From NCBI GenBank assembly GCA_038363005.1, contig JBBQBI010000019.1:1-64000 (forward strand): a stretch of 64,000 bases of DNA, read 5' to 3'. The translations under genes were made by a program, and so were the position numbers. Below, piece by piece: positions 50,349 through 57,901 of the stretch. This stretch comes from JAKOWB01 sp038363005 (GTDB lineage Bacteria > Pseudomonadota > Alphaproteobacteria > Kiloniellales > JACOMY01). Numbering within the stretch: position 1 is the stretch's first letter; each line of letters starts with the position of its first letter. The notes under the pieces were generated by a model, which saw nothing but the letters and a program-made list of their open reading frames with translations, did no database searches and was not told the DNA's origin.

Positions 50349-51130
50349 CGTCCCTTCCACACCGGCGCGCGCTTCTCGGCGAAGGCGCGCGGACCCTCCT
50401 TGGCATCTTCCGATCGCAGCGCCTGGTGATAGGTCTTGAAGGCGCCGGAGCGCATCTTCGCCGTCGCCTGCTCCAGCGACAGCTCCTCGGTGCCGTTCAG
50501 GATTTCCTTCAGCCCCATCAGCGACAGCGGCGCCGCCAGCAGGATCTCCCGCGCGATCTCCGTCGTCTTGGCCAGGACCTGATCGGCCGGGACCACGTGG
50601 TTGTAGAGGCCACGCTGCTGGCCCTCGGCGGCGCCGATGCGCCGGCCGGTCATCATCCATTCCATGGCAATGGCGCGCGGCACGCGGCGCGGCAGTCGCA
50701 GCACGCCGCCGGCATCGGGCAGGATGCCCAGGCGGATTTCCGGCAGCCAGGCCTCCGCAGCGTCGGAGGCGACGATGATATCGGCCGCCATGGCCAGTTC
50801 GAAGCCGCCGCCGATGGCGTGGCCGTTCATCGCGCAGAGCACCGGCTTCTTCAGGTCCCACAGCTCGGTGAAGCCGCCAAAGCCGCCGACGCCATAGTCC
50901 GCCTCCGGGCTCTCGCCCTCGGCCGCCGCCTTGAGGTCCCAGCCGGCGCAGAAGAAGCGCTCGCCGGCGCCGGTCAGGATCGCCACGCGCTGCGCCGGGT
51001 CGTCGCGAAAGCGTACGAAGACCTCGCCCATGGCCCGGCTGGTCGCGGCGTCGATGGCATTGGCCTTGGGCCGGTCGATGGTGACGGTAAGGATGCCGTC
51101 GGCCAGGTGGGTGCGGATCGGGTCGGTCAT
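50345..51130 (-). CDS. caiD: Carnitinyl-CoA dehydratase (crotonobetainyl-CoA hydratase)
   Basis: CaiD interconverts crotonobetainyl-CoA and carnitinyl-CoA. The protein has 261 residues, the same as I recall for E. coli CaiD, and keeps its motifs closely: LDRPKANAIDA-like IDRPKANAIDAATS, AGWDLKAAAEGESPEADYG, GGGFELAMAADIIV, LGILPDAGGVLRLP (with the catalytic Glu/Asp positions), MTGRRIGA and a closing FAEKRAPVWKGR. ATG 51128-51130 was chosen; the frame runs upstream through repeat copy C and the neighbouring gene without being coding. It is cotranscribed with the downstream thioesterase. Confidence 0.94.
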   Translation of the reverse strand: MTDPIRTHLADGILTVTIDRPKANAIDAATSRAMGEVFVRFRDDPAQRVAILTGAGERFFCAGWDLKAAAEGESPEADYGVGGFGGFTELWDLKKPVLCAMNGHAIGGGFELAMAADIIVASDAAEAWLPEIRLGILPDAGGVLRLPRRVPRAIAMEWMMTGRRIGAAEGQQRGLYNHVVPADQVLAKTTEIAREILLAAPLSLMGLKEILNGTEELSLEQATAKMRSGAFKTYHQALRSEDAKEGPRAFAEKRAPVWKGR

Positions 51131-51159
51131 GGCTGCTTCCTTCTTTGCACCTTCACCGC

Positions 51160-51245
51160 CGTCATGCTCGGGCTTGTCCCGAGCATCCATCCATCCGGCG
51201 GCGCCAGCGGCGGGATGGACCCTCGGGACAAGCCCGAGGGTGACG
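51160..51245. repeat. Dispersed palindromic repeat, copy C
   Basis: This element sits between caiD and the acyl-CoA dehydrogenase gene. The arms CGTCATGCTCGGGCTTGTCC and GGGACAAGCCCGAGGGTGAC are near-perfect mirror images enclosing about 45 bases (with an internal ATCCATCC/GGATGG pair). It is the most symmetric of the three copies and would form a stable hairpin inside the operon transcript. Confidence 0.75.
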
Positions 51246-51258
51246 GGAAATCGGGGAC

Positions 51259-52419
51259 CTACCCCTCGTGCGGCCGCAGCAGCGCGCGGCTGATGATGTG
51301 GCGCTGGATCTCGCTGGTGCCGTCCCAGATGCGCTCCAGCCGGGCGTCGCGCCACAGGCGCTCCAGCGGCATGGAGTCCATCAGGCCCATGCCGCCGAAA
51401 ATCTGGATGGCGTGGTCGGTGACGCGCCCCAGCATCTCGGTGGAGACCACCTTGGCCATGGCAAAGTCCTCGTCGCGCGCGCTGCCCTGGTCCTGCTTCC
51501 AGGCAGTCTTCAGCGTGATCAGCTCGGCCAGCTCCAGGTCGGTCGCCATGTCGGCCAGCTTGAAGGAGGTGCCTTGGAACTTGCCGATGGCCTGTCCGAA
51601 CTGCTTGCGCGTCGCCGCCCAGGGCAGGCAGAGCTCCAGCGCCCGATGCGCGCGGCCCAGGCACATGGCCGCCACCTGCATGCGGGTGGAGGAGAGCCAT
51701 TCGTTGGCGACGTCGAAGCCCTTGTGTACCTCGCCCAGCACCTGGTCCTGGGACAGGCGTACGTCGTCGAAAGTCAGCTCGCACTGGTGATAGCCGCGGT
51801 GCGAGACGCAGGTCGGACCGCGCCGCACCTCGAAGCCCGGCGTGCCCTTGTCGACCAGGAACGAGGTCATCTGCTTGCGCGGGCCGCGCTTGCTGTCCTC
51901 CACCTTGGTCACGGCGATGACGATGGCGTAGTCGGCGACGTCGGCATGGCTGATGAAGTGCTTCATGCCGTTCAGCACCCAGTGGTCGCCGTCCAGCACC
52001 GCCCGCGTGGACATGGAGCGCAGGTCGGAGCCGGCGCCCGGCTCGGTCATCGCCAGGCAGTCGGTGCGCTCGCCGCGGATCGAGGGCAGCAGGTAGCGTT
52101 CCACCTGTTCGCCCTTGCAGGCGCGAAGGATGTTGCTGGGCCGTCCGACGGAGTACTGCAGGGCAAAGTTGGCGCGCCCCAGCTCGCGGTCGACCAGGCA
52201 CTGCGACACGGCATCCAGGCCGCCGCCGCCGAGTTCGGCCGGCATGTTGAAGGCATAAAGGCCGACGGCCTTGGCCTTCTCCATGATCTGCAGGCGCAGC
52301 GCGTCGGGCAGTTCACCGCTGCGCTCGACCGCCGCCTCGTGCGGCAGCAGCTCCTCCTCGACGAAGGCCCGCGTAGTCTTGACGATGAGGTCCTGTTCCT
52401 CGCTCAGCGCGAAATCCAT
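51259..52419 (-). CDS. Acyl-CoA dehydrogenase of the carnitine cluster (probable gamma-butyrobetainyl-CoA / crotonobetainyl-CoA oxidoreductase)
   Basis: The protein has 386 residues from ATG 52417-52419, preceded by GGGAGG. It is a standard FAD acyl-CoA dehydrogenase: LSEEQDLIVKTTRAFVEEELLPHEAA, AMTEPGAGSDLRSM (FAD loop), HQCELTFDDVRL, RKQFGQAIGKFQ and a terminal YSHIQF-like QIFGGMGLMDSMPLERLWRDARLERIWDGTSEIQRHIISR. The catalytic base is expected in the WDGTSEIQR segment (Glu). It starts 13 bases after the carnitine dehydrogenase stop. Oxidation of gamma-butyrobetainyl-CoA to crotonobetainyl-CoA is inferred from its neighbours, not from a substrate motif. Confidence 0.9.
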   Translation of the reverse strand: MDFALSEEQDLIVKTTRAFVEEELLPHEAAVERSGELPDALRLQIMEKAKAVGLYAFNMPAELGGGGLDAVSQCLVDRELGRANFALQYSVGRPSNILRACKGEQVERYLLPSIRGERTDCLAMTEPGAGSDLRSMSTRAVLDGDHWVLNGMKHFISHADVADYAIVIAVTKVEDSKRGPRKQMTSFLVDKGTPGFEVRRGPTCVSHRGYHQCELTFDDVRLSQDQVLGEVHKGFDVANEWLSSTRMQVAAMCLGRAHRALELCLPWAATRKQFGQAIGKFQGTSFKLADMATDLELAELITLKTAWKQDQGSARDEDFAMAKVVSTEMLGRVTDHAIQIFGGMGLMDSMPLERLWRDARLERIWDGTSEIQRHIISRALLRPHEG

Positions 52420-52432
52420 GCCGCTGGCCTCC

Positions 52433-53917
52433 CTATTTGCCCAGGCCGATGGCGCGGCTGACACCCTGGGGCGCCGGCAGGCCGCTGTGCGCCGCCCAGA
52501 TGGCCGCCAGCGCCGCCTTCGGTCCCGGCAGCACCGCCGCCGCCTTGGCCGCCTTGGTGTCGACGTGCAGCAGCATCTGGTCGACGGTGAACAGCAGCGC
52601 GCCAGTCTTGCCGTGGTGCATGGCGTGGTGCAGGTGCAGCCGCTTGTCGTCGAAACCCAGGATCTGCGTCTTGTAGACCAGCGGCTCCATGGTGCCGACC
52701 TCCTTCAGGTAGGTCGCGTGGCTTTCCACCGTGTAGTAGGCGTGACCGGCGGTGCGATAGGCTTCGTCGATGCCGACGTAGCGGAACAGCGCGTCCGAGG
52801 CATCGCCGATGGCCATGACATAGGCGCCCTCGGTCATGTGGCCGTTGTAGTCGATCCAGTCCGGCTTGACGTAACCGGCCGACAGCTCCAGCGGCGCGGC
52901 GACCTTGTCGCCCGGCGACCAGCGCGCCTGGTGGCGCTGGCCCAGCATGCGGGTCTCGTACTCCACCGCGATGCGCCCGGCGCCGATGTTGTAGGGCTTC
53001 AGCGCCTGCATCACTGCAATCAGGGCGTCGTCGCGCTGGCGCTCCAGTTCCTTGATCGTGCGGCCGGCGGCCTGCTCCTGCGTGCCCTCGACCATGCGGT
53101 CGATCAGCGTCTCGCTCAGCTCCGGCGCCACCAGCTTGGTCCAGGGCAGCTTCAGGGCCGGGCCGAACTGGTGCAGCATGTGGCGCATGCCGTCGTCGCC
53201 GCCGGCCAGGTGGAAGATCAGGTTGGTGCCCCAGAAGGCCCAGCGCAGACCGGGGCCGAAGGCGATGGCGTCATCCAGCTCGCCGGTGGTGGCGATGCCG
53301 TCGTTCACCAGGTGCAGGATCTCGCGCCACACGGCTTCCTGCAGGCGGTCCGACAGGTAGCCTTCGATCTCGTTGCGCACGTGCAGCGGATGCATGCCGA
53401 TCGAGGCATAGAAGGCGCGGGCGCGCTCGATGGTCTCGGCCGCCGTCTGCTTGCCGCCCACCAGCTCGACCAGCGGCAGCAGGTAGACCGGGTTGAAAGG
53501 GTGGCCGATCAGGATGCGGCCGGGATTGGTGGTGTTTTCCTGGATCTCGGTCGGCAGCAGGCCGGAGGAGGAGGAGGCGATCAGCGTGTCAGGCTTGGCG
53601 TGGCGCGTGATCTCCTGGTGCAGCTTTTGCTTCAGCTCGATCCGCTCGGGCGCGGATTCCTGGACGAAGTCGGCGTCCTTCACCGCCTCGGCGACCGAGC
53701 CGGCGAAGCGCAGGCGGTCCATCGTGGCGCCGTTGGCCAGGCCCAGCTTGGCCAGCGCCGGCCAGGCATTGGCGACGGCGGCGCGCAGCTTCTTCTCGGC
53801 GTCCTTGCCAGGGTCGCTGGCCACCACGTCGAGGCCCCAGGCCAGGCAGCGCGCCGCCCAGCCGGCGCCGATTACCCCGGTGCCGACAATGGCGACGGTC
53901 TTGATGGGGGAAGTCAT
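52433..53917 (-). CDS. lcdH: L-carnitine 3-dehydrogenase fused to a betainyl-CoA thioesterase domain
   Basis: The 494-residue protein joins two enzymes. Residues 1-320 form a 3-hydroxyacyl-CoA dehydrogenase-type NAD enzyme with GTGVIGAGW (12-20), catalytic S117 and H139 (SSSSGLLPTEI, GHPFNPVYLLPLVELVGG), oxidising carnitine to 3-dehydrocarnitine. Residues about 335-480 form a hot-dog thioesterase with DYNGHM (D356-M361). In rhizobia such fused proteins are known to pair carnitine dehydrogenase with the hydrolase of betainyl-CoA, the product of the BKACE step encoded by the next gene upstream. Confidence 0.93.
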   Translation of the reverse strand: MTSPIKTVAIVGTGVIGAGWAARCLAWGLDVVASDPGKDAEKKLRAAVANAWPALAKLGLANGATMDRLRFAGSVAEAVKDADFVQESAPERIELKQKLHQEITRHAKPDTLIASSSSGLLPTEIQENTTNPGRILIGHPFNPVYLLPLVELVGGKQTAAETIERARAFYASIGMHPLHVRNEIEGYLSDRLQEAVWREILHLVNDGIATTGELDDAIAFGPGLRWAFWGTNLIFHLAGGDDGMRHMLHQFGPALKLPWTKLVAPELSETLIDRMVEGTQEQAAGRTIKELERQRDDALIAVMQALKPYNIGAGRIAVEYETRMLGQRHQARWSPGDKVAAPLELSAGYVKPDWIDYNGHMTEGAYVMAIGDASDALFRYVGIDEAYRTAGHAYYTVESHATYLKEVGTMEPLVYKTQILGFDDKRLHLHHAMHHGKTGALLFTVDQMLLHVDTKAAKAAAVLPGPKAALAAIWAAHSGLPAPQGVSRAIGLGK

Positions 53918-53946
53918 GGCTTCGTTCCTTCGGTGCGATACGGCAC

Positions 53947-54035
53947 CACCCCCTCCCTAACCCTCCCCCGCCTCGCGGGAGAGGGGATTCCGCGCCCCCT
54001 CTCCCGCGCAGCGGGGGAGGGCCGGGGAGGGGGTG
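53947..54035. repeat. C-rich inverted repeat between BKACE and carnitine dehydrogenase genes
   Basis: Long arms of CACCCCCTCCC / GGGAGGGGGTG type, with inner pairs CCCTCCCCCGC / GCGGGGGAGGG and CCTCGCGGGAGAGGGG / CCCCCTCTCCCGCG, form a stacked palindrome of about 89 bases. A shorter relative is at 59051-59090. Such C-run inverted repeats are scattered in intergenic DNA of many alphaproteobacteria. Confidence 0.7.
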
Positions 54036-54050
54036 TCTGCCAGTTGAGCC

Positions 54051-54935
54051 CTAGTTCCTGGCCTTCAGGCCCATCTTCACCCGCGCCTCGGCGGGGGTGA
54101 CAGGACGGGCACCGAGGCGGGCGATGATCTCGCAGGCGCGGTCGACCAGCGTGCCGTTGGAGGCATAGACGCCCTTGTCGAGCCAGAGGTTGTCTTCCAG
54201 GCCGACGCGGCAGTGCCCGCCCAGGATCACCGCCTGCGCCACCATCGGCATCTGCGTGCGGCCGATGCCGAAGCCGGCCCAGATGGCGTCGGCGGGCATC
54301 TGCGCGCGCATCGCCATCATCGATTCGGTGGTGGCCGGCGCACCGTAGGGAATGCCAAGGCAGAGCTGGTACAGCGGCTTGCCGGTCAGCAGGCCTTCCT
54401 TGTAGAGCGAGTTGGCCATCCAGACGTGGCCGGTGTCGAAGCACTCCAGCTCCGGCTTCACGCCCAGCTCCTGGATGCGCTTGGCGCCCTTGCGCAGCAT
54501 CTCGGGCGTTGAGACGTAGATCAGGTTGCCGTCGCCGAAGTTGAGCGTGCCGCAGTCCAGCGTGCAGATCTCCGGCAGCAGCGCCTCGACATGCGCCAGG
54601 CGCTCGATGGCGCTGACCAGGTCGCTGCCCGGGCCCGGCTCGGTCGGCTGCTCGTCGCGCACCACCAGGTCGCCGCCCATGCCGGCGGTCAGGTTGATCA
54701 CCACGTCGGTGTCGCTGTCGCGGATGCGGTCGACCACTTCCTTGTAGAGCTCGACCCGGCGCGAGGGCCGTCCGTCGGCCTCGCGCACATGGCAGTGCGC
54801 CACGGCGGCGCCGGCCTTGGCGGCCTCGATGGCGGCGGCGGCGATCTGCTTGGGCGTGCAGGGGATCGCGGGGTGCTTGCCGACCGTATCGCCGGCCCCG
54901 GTGACCGCGCAGGTGACAATGACCTCGGTATTCAT
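54051..54935 (-). CDS. BKACE family beta-keto acid cleavage enzyme (3-dehydrocarnitine cleavage, DUF849)
   Basis: The protein has 294 residues. It shows the BKACE/DUF849 signatures: TCAVTGAGDTVGKHPAIP at the N-terminus, AAAIEAAKAGAAVAHCHVREADG (zinc His ligands), INLTAGMGGDLV, and GHCRVGLEDNLWL near the end. BKACE enzymes transfer the acyl group of a beta-keto acid to acetyl-CoA; the carnitine members turn 3-dehydrocarnitine plus acetyl-CoA into betainyl-CoA and acetoacetate. Its place next to carnitine dehydrogenase supports that substrate. The ATG has GAGGAG upstream and a TetR-like operator begins 34 bases before it. Confidence 0.92.
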   Translation of the reverse strand: MNTEVIVTCAVTGAGDTVGKHPAIPCTPKQIAAAAIEAAKAGAAVAHCHVREADGRPSRRVELYKEVVDRIRDSDTDVVINLTAGMGGDLVVRDEQPTEPGPGSDLVSAIERLAHVEALLPEICTLDCGTLNFGDGNLIYVSTPEMLRKGAKRIQELGVKPELECFDTGHVWMANSLYKEGLLTGKPLYQLCLGIPYGAPATTESMMAMRAQMPADAIWAGFGIGRTQMPMVAQAVILGGHCRVGLEDNLWLDKGVYASNGTLVDRACEIIARLGARPVTPAEARVKMGLKARN

Positions 54936-54968
54936 GGCGACGGCGCTCCTCGCAGGGTTTGTCGTTGT

Positions 54969-54982
54969 TGAACGATCATTCA
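54969..54982. promoter_or_regulatory. TetR-type operator candidate upstream of the carnitine genes
   Basis: TGAACGATCATTCA is a 14-base near-perfect dyad (one mismatched pair) in an otherwise unusually AT-rich island (54956-55005) between the CoA ligase and BKACE genes. GAACG-type dyads of this length are typical TetR-family operators. No tetR-like gene is in the window, so the regulator would be unlinked. Confidence 0.5.
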
Positions 54983-55067
54983 GTTAGCCTATTTTTTCGC
55001 AGAGTTCCGGGCCAGGGTCCAGCCGAAAAGCGGCATGCCGGTAGAACGCGCGACGCATGGCCCGGCG

Positions 55068-56588
55068 CTACCCGGCGAGCTGCCGCCGTAGTTCGCGGCG
55101 CAGGATCTTGCCGCTGCCGGTCTTCGGCAGGTCGTCCACCAGCAGGATCTCGCGCGGGCACTTGTAGGCCGACAGCTCGGCCCGGCAGAGCGCCAACAGT
55201 TCGTCCTTGTCCAGGCTGGCGCCTTGGCGCGCCACCACGAAGGCCAGCGGCACCTCGCCCTTCAGGGGGTCCGGCGCGCCGGCCACGCCCACCATGGCGA
55301 CGCCAGGATGACTGGACAGCACACGCTCGACTTCGGCCGGGAAGACCTTGTAGCCGGCGCAGTTGATCATGTCCTTGCGGCGGTCGACGACGAAGATGTA
55401 GCCCTCGGCGTCCTGCAGCGCGATGTCGCCGCTGCCCAGCCAGCCCTCGGCGTCGATGGCCTCCGCCGTCGCCGCCGGGTCGTCCAGGTAGCCGCTCATC
55501 ACCACCGGCCCGCGGATCTGCAGCTCGCCGGGCTCGCCGGTCGGTGCCAGTTGCCCCGGCCGGTCGAGGTCGGCGATGCGGCACTGCACCGAGGGCAGCG
55601 GCAGGCCGATGGAGCCTAGCCGGCGTTCGCCCAGCGCCGGGAAGGTGGTGCCCAGGCCGGCCAGCTCGGTCATGCCCCAGAGCTCGATCAGCGGGCAGCC
55701 GAAGACGGCTTCCACCTCCTTCATCTTGTCGATCGGCATGGTCTGCCCGCCGACGGTGCAGCGGGTCAGGCTGCTGAAATCGTGCCGTTCCGCCGCGCGG
55801 TCGTTCAGCAGGTAGTAGTACATCGTCGGCACGCCCTCGAAGAGCGTCGCACGGTGTCGGGCGATGGCCGCGGCCGCGGCCTCCGTCTCGAAGCGCGGCA
55901 GGATCACGGCAGTCATGCCGGCCAGCAGGGCGCCGTTGATTGAGACGTTGCCATAGACGTGCGGAAAGGGCAGGGCGGTGACCAGCACGTCCTGGGCGGA
56001 CTTCACGTGCATCGTCGCCGTCAGCGCGATATTGCTCGCCACCGCGCGGTGGCTCTGCACGGCGCCCTTGGGCCGCCCGGTGGTGCCGGAGGTGTAGCCG
56101 ATGCTGGCCGGCGCCGCCGGGTCGGCCGCCGGGCTCTCGTAGTGGTCGTCGCCCTGCTCCAGCAGCGCGGCGAAGGGCAACCAGCCGGCGGCCTCGGCGC
56201 CATAGGCGACACGCAGGCGCAGCTTGGGCAAGGTATCAGGTTCGGGAATCCGGCCGACCAGCGTGGCCTCGGCGATCACCGCCACGGCGCCGGCATGCGG
56301 CAGCGCATAGGCGAGTTCGGCTGGCTGCAGCATGGCATTCAAGGGCACCACCACGCCGCCCAGGCGCAGCACGCCGTGATAGGCGATGACCCACTCCATG
56401 GCGTTGCTGCCATAGAGCGCCACCCGGTCGCCCGGACCCAGGCCCTGGCGGACCAGGCCGCTGGCGAGGCGACTGGCGCGGCGGTCGAGCTCGCGATAGC
56501 TCATGCTCGCCTCGCCCAGCACCAGCGCGATCTTGTCGCCGTGGCGCCGGGCGGACGTGGATAGCAGCGTGTCGAGGCGCGGGATCAT
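55068..56588 (-). CDS. AMP-forming acyl-CoA ligase of the carnitine cluster (CaiC-like role)
   Basis: The protein has 506 residues from ATG 56586-56588, with AGAGGA upstream. ANL-superfamily motifs are complete: GYTSGTTGRPKGAV (P-loop), VYGNVSINGALL, ELWGMTELAGLGT (A5), GWLGSGDIALQDAEG (A7), VVDRRKDMINCAGYKVFPAEVE (hinge) and the catalytic lysine in PKTGSGKILRRELR. By context it would activate gamma-butyrobetaine, crotonobetaine or carnitine with CoA. The sequence alone only says medium-chain-type acyl-CoA ligase. It is 132 bases upstream of the BKACE gene, on the far side of the operator, and may be a separate unit. Confidence 0.87.
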   Translation of the reverse strand: MIPRLDTLLSTSARRHGDKIALVLGEASMSYRELDRRASRLASGLVRQGLGPGDRVALYGSNAMEWVIAYHGVLRLGGVVVPLNAMLQPAELAYALPHAGAVAVIAEATLVGRIPEPDTLPKLRLRVAYGAEAAGWLPFAALLEQGDDHYESPAADPAAPASIGYTSGTTGRPKGAVQSHRAVASNIALTATMHVKSAQDVLVTALPFPHVYGNVSINGALLAGMTAVILPRFETEAAAAAIARHRATLFEGVPTMYYYLLNDRAAERHDFSSLTRCTVGGQTMPIDKMKEVEAVFGCPLIELWGMTELAGLGTTFPALGERRLGSIGLPLPSVQCRIADLDRPGQLAPTGEPGELQIRGPVVMSGYLDDPAATAEAIDAEGWLGSGDIALQDAEGYIFVVDRRKDMINCAGYKVFPAEVERVLSSHPGVAMVGVAGAPDPLKGEVPLAFVVARQGASLDKDELLALCRAELSAYKCPREILLVDDLPKTGSGKILRRELRRQLAG

Positions 56589-56660
56589 TGGCTGGTCCTC
56601 TGTCCAGCTGCTTGCCAGGGCCGGCAGCATGACTCCAGGCATCCGCTGCGTCCAGGCAAC

Positions 56661-56698
56661 GGCGCCGCGCTCAGGGCCAGACCGCCGGGGGATTGTTC
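56661..56698. repeat. Left copy of a 38-bp imperfect direct repeat
   Basis: This stretch matches 57864-57901 at 34 of 38 positions in the same orientation. The right copy is the true 3' end of the D,D-carboxypeptidase gene; the left copy still reads NNPPAVWP-stop in the equivalent frame but is not part of any gene. The two copies flank the isochorismatase/XRE pair. Confidence 0.75.
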
Positions 56699-57271
56699 CT
56701 AAAGGGACAAGCCACCCGGCAGGCGGTTGGTCAGCTCGGGCAGTGAGTCCGACGTGGCGACGTCATGCACCCAGTCGTAGAACAGCGCCTTGATTTCCAT
56801 CACCGTGATCCCGGCAAAGCGCAGGCGCATCAGGCCATCGGCATGCGCTGACCCGGGTGAGCCGGTGGCATCCGCGATTACCGCGACGGCGAAGCCCGCG
56901 TCACGCAGGCCAAGCGCGGACTGTGCGACGCAGACATCGGTCTCCATCCCGATCAGCACCGCCTGCGGCCGTCCCATCGCGCGCGCGGCGGCCAGAATGT
57001 CGGCCTGCCCGGCCATCCCGAACACCCGCTTGTCATGCACCTTGGTGCCCGGCGGAAGGGCGGCCTGCACCTCGGGGTGCAGGGGGCCGTTGGTGTTCAT
57101 CGTCTCGCCCATCGCCAGCACCGGCACCTCGAGCGCCGCTGCGAGGCGGGTGACCCAGGTGATGCGCTCGACAAGGCCCAGCCGGGTGGCCGTGTCGAGC
57201 TTTTCCAGGAACGGTACCTGCACGTCGATCACCGCAAGGAAGGATTGGGTCCGGTCGAATAGCGTCTGCAT
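56699..57271 (-). CDS. Isochorismatase-like cysteine hydrolase
   Basis: The protein has 190 residues from ATG 57269-57271; residues before this in the frame are not family-like. The isochorismatase fold shows D16 (AVIDVQVPF), K81 (HDKRVFG) and C114 (METDVCVAQSA), the Asp-Lys-Cys triad of cysteine hydrolases such as nicotinamidase and YcaC-like enzymes. The cis-peptide loop IGMETDVCV is intact. The substrate is unknown. It lies 22 bases downstream of the XRE-cupin regulator gene, and both are bracketed by the 38-bp direct repeats. Confidence 0.88.
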   Translation of the reverse strand: MQTLFDRTQSFLAVIDVQVPFLEKLDTATRLGLVERITWVTRLAAALEVPVLAMGETMNTNGPLHPEVQAALPPGTKVHDKRVFGMAGQADILAAARAMGRPQAVLIGMETDVCVAQSALGLRDAGFAVAVIADATGSPGSAHADGLMRLRFAGITVMEIKALFYDWVHDVATSDSLPELTNRLPGGLSL

Positions 57272-57293
57272 GGATCTGGCTTTCGATTGGGGG

Positions 57294-57740
57294 TCAGGCA
57301 GCAGCGGCGGGCAGGACTGAGCAGAACACCACCCGCACGCTGCTCCGATAGCGGATTGAAACACGCGAGCCTGCCTGGATGAAGAAACTGTCGCCCGGCC
57401 CGAAGGTCAGCGGCGACAGCGGCATCGCCGGATCCCCGCCAAAGGCCATCGGCTCGCGCGCGTCCGCGCGCACGAGCTGCGCCTGACTGCTGGTGAACAG
57501 CGACTCCACGGGAATGACCAACACGTCGCGCAGCCGGATCAGCGAGGCGACCGATGGAGACGAGCGATCTCGTTCGATCTCGCTCAGAAACCCTGTGGCA
57601 ATCCCGGCCTGGGCTGCGACCGCATCCAGCGTCAGGGATAGCGCCTTGCGCCGCGCCCGCAGCAGGCCGCCAACCAGATGCGTACCACCCTGCGCAGACT
57701 TTCCATCAAGTTCAGGTGGCGTCGGATTGGATGGTGGCAT
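57294..57740 (-). CDS. XRE-family regulator with shortened cupin-like tail
   Basis: The protein has 148 residues. Residues about 22-80 form a lambda-repressor HTH (VGGLLRARRKALSLTLDAVAAQAGIATGFLSEIERDRSSPSVASLIRLRDVL). Residues 85-145 begin like the sensory part of XRE-cupin regulators (QLVRADAREPMAFGG) but pass straight to GPGDSFFIQAGSRVSIRYRS, skipping the region that normally carries the cupin HxH metal motif. Intact members are near 180-190 residues. It may be a ligand-insensitive or decayed regulator. It probably controls the isochorismatase gene behind it. Confidence 0.82.
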   Translation of the reverse strand: MPPSNPTPPELDGKSAQGGTHLVGGLLRARRKALSLTLDAVAAQAGIATGFLSEIERDRSSPSVASLIRLRDVLVIPVESLFTSSQAQLVRADAREPMAFGGDPAMPLSPLTFGPGDSFFIQAGSRVSIRYRSSVRVVFCSVLPAAAA

Positions 57741-57863
57741 CGGATCGGGCCTGTCTGCGGACTGCGCCCGACGTGGTCCTGGACCCGATCACGCGCGGTT
57801 TCAGCAATAGCGATCAAATCATCGATAGGGAATAGCGTTTGGCCTGTTCAGTCCCGGAATGGC

Positions 57864-57901
57864 GGCGCCGCGCTCAGCGCCACACCGCCAGCGGATTGTT
57901 C
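57864..57901. repeat. Right copy of the 38-bp direct repeat (3' end of the carboxypeptidase gene)
   Basis: This is the parental copy of the repeat at 56661-56698 and spans the last codons and stop of the minus-strand carboxypeptidase gene. Mismatches with the left copy are four substitutions and no gaps. Confidence 0.75.

Noticed and set aside
49863..50861. 332-codon frame as a longer thioesterase fusion
   Set aside because: The part upstream of 50348 overlaps caiD in another frame and is not domain-like; the ATG at 50348 overlapping the caiD stop is the natural start.
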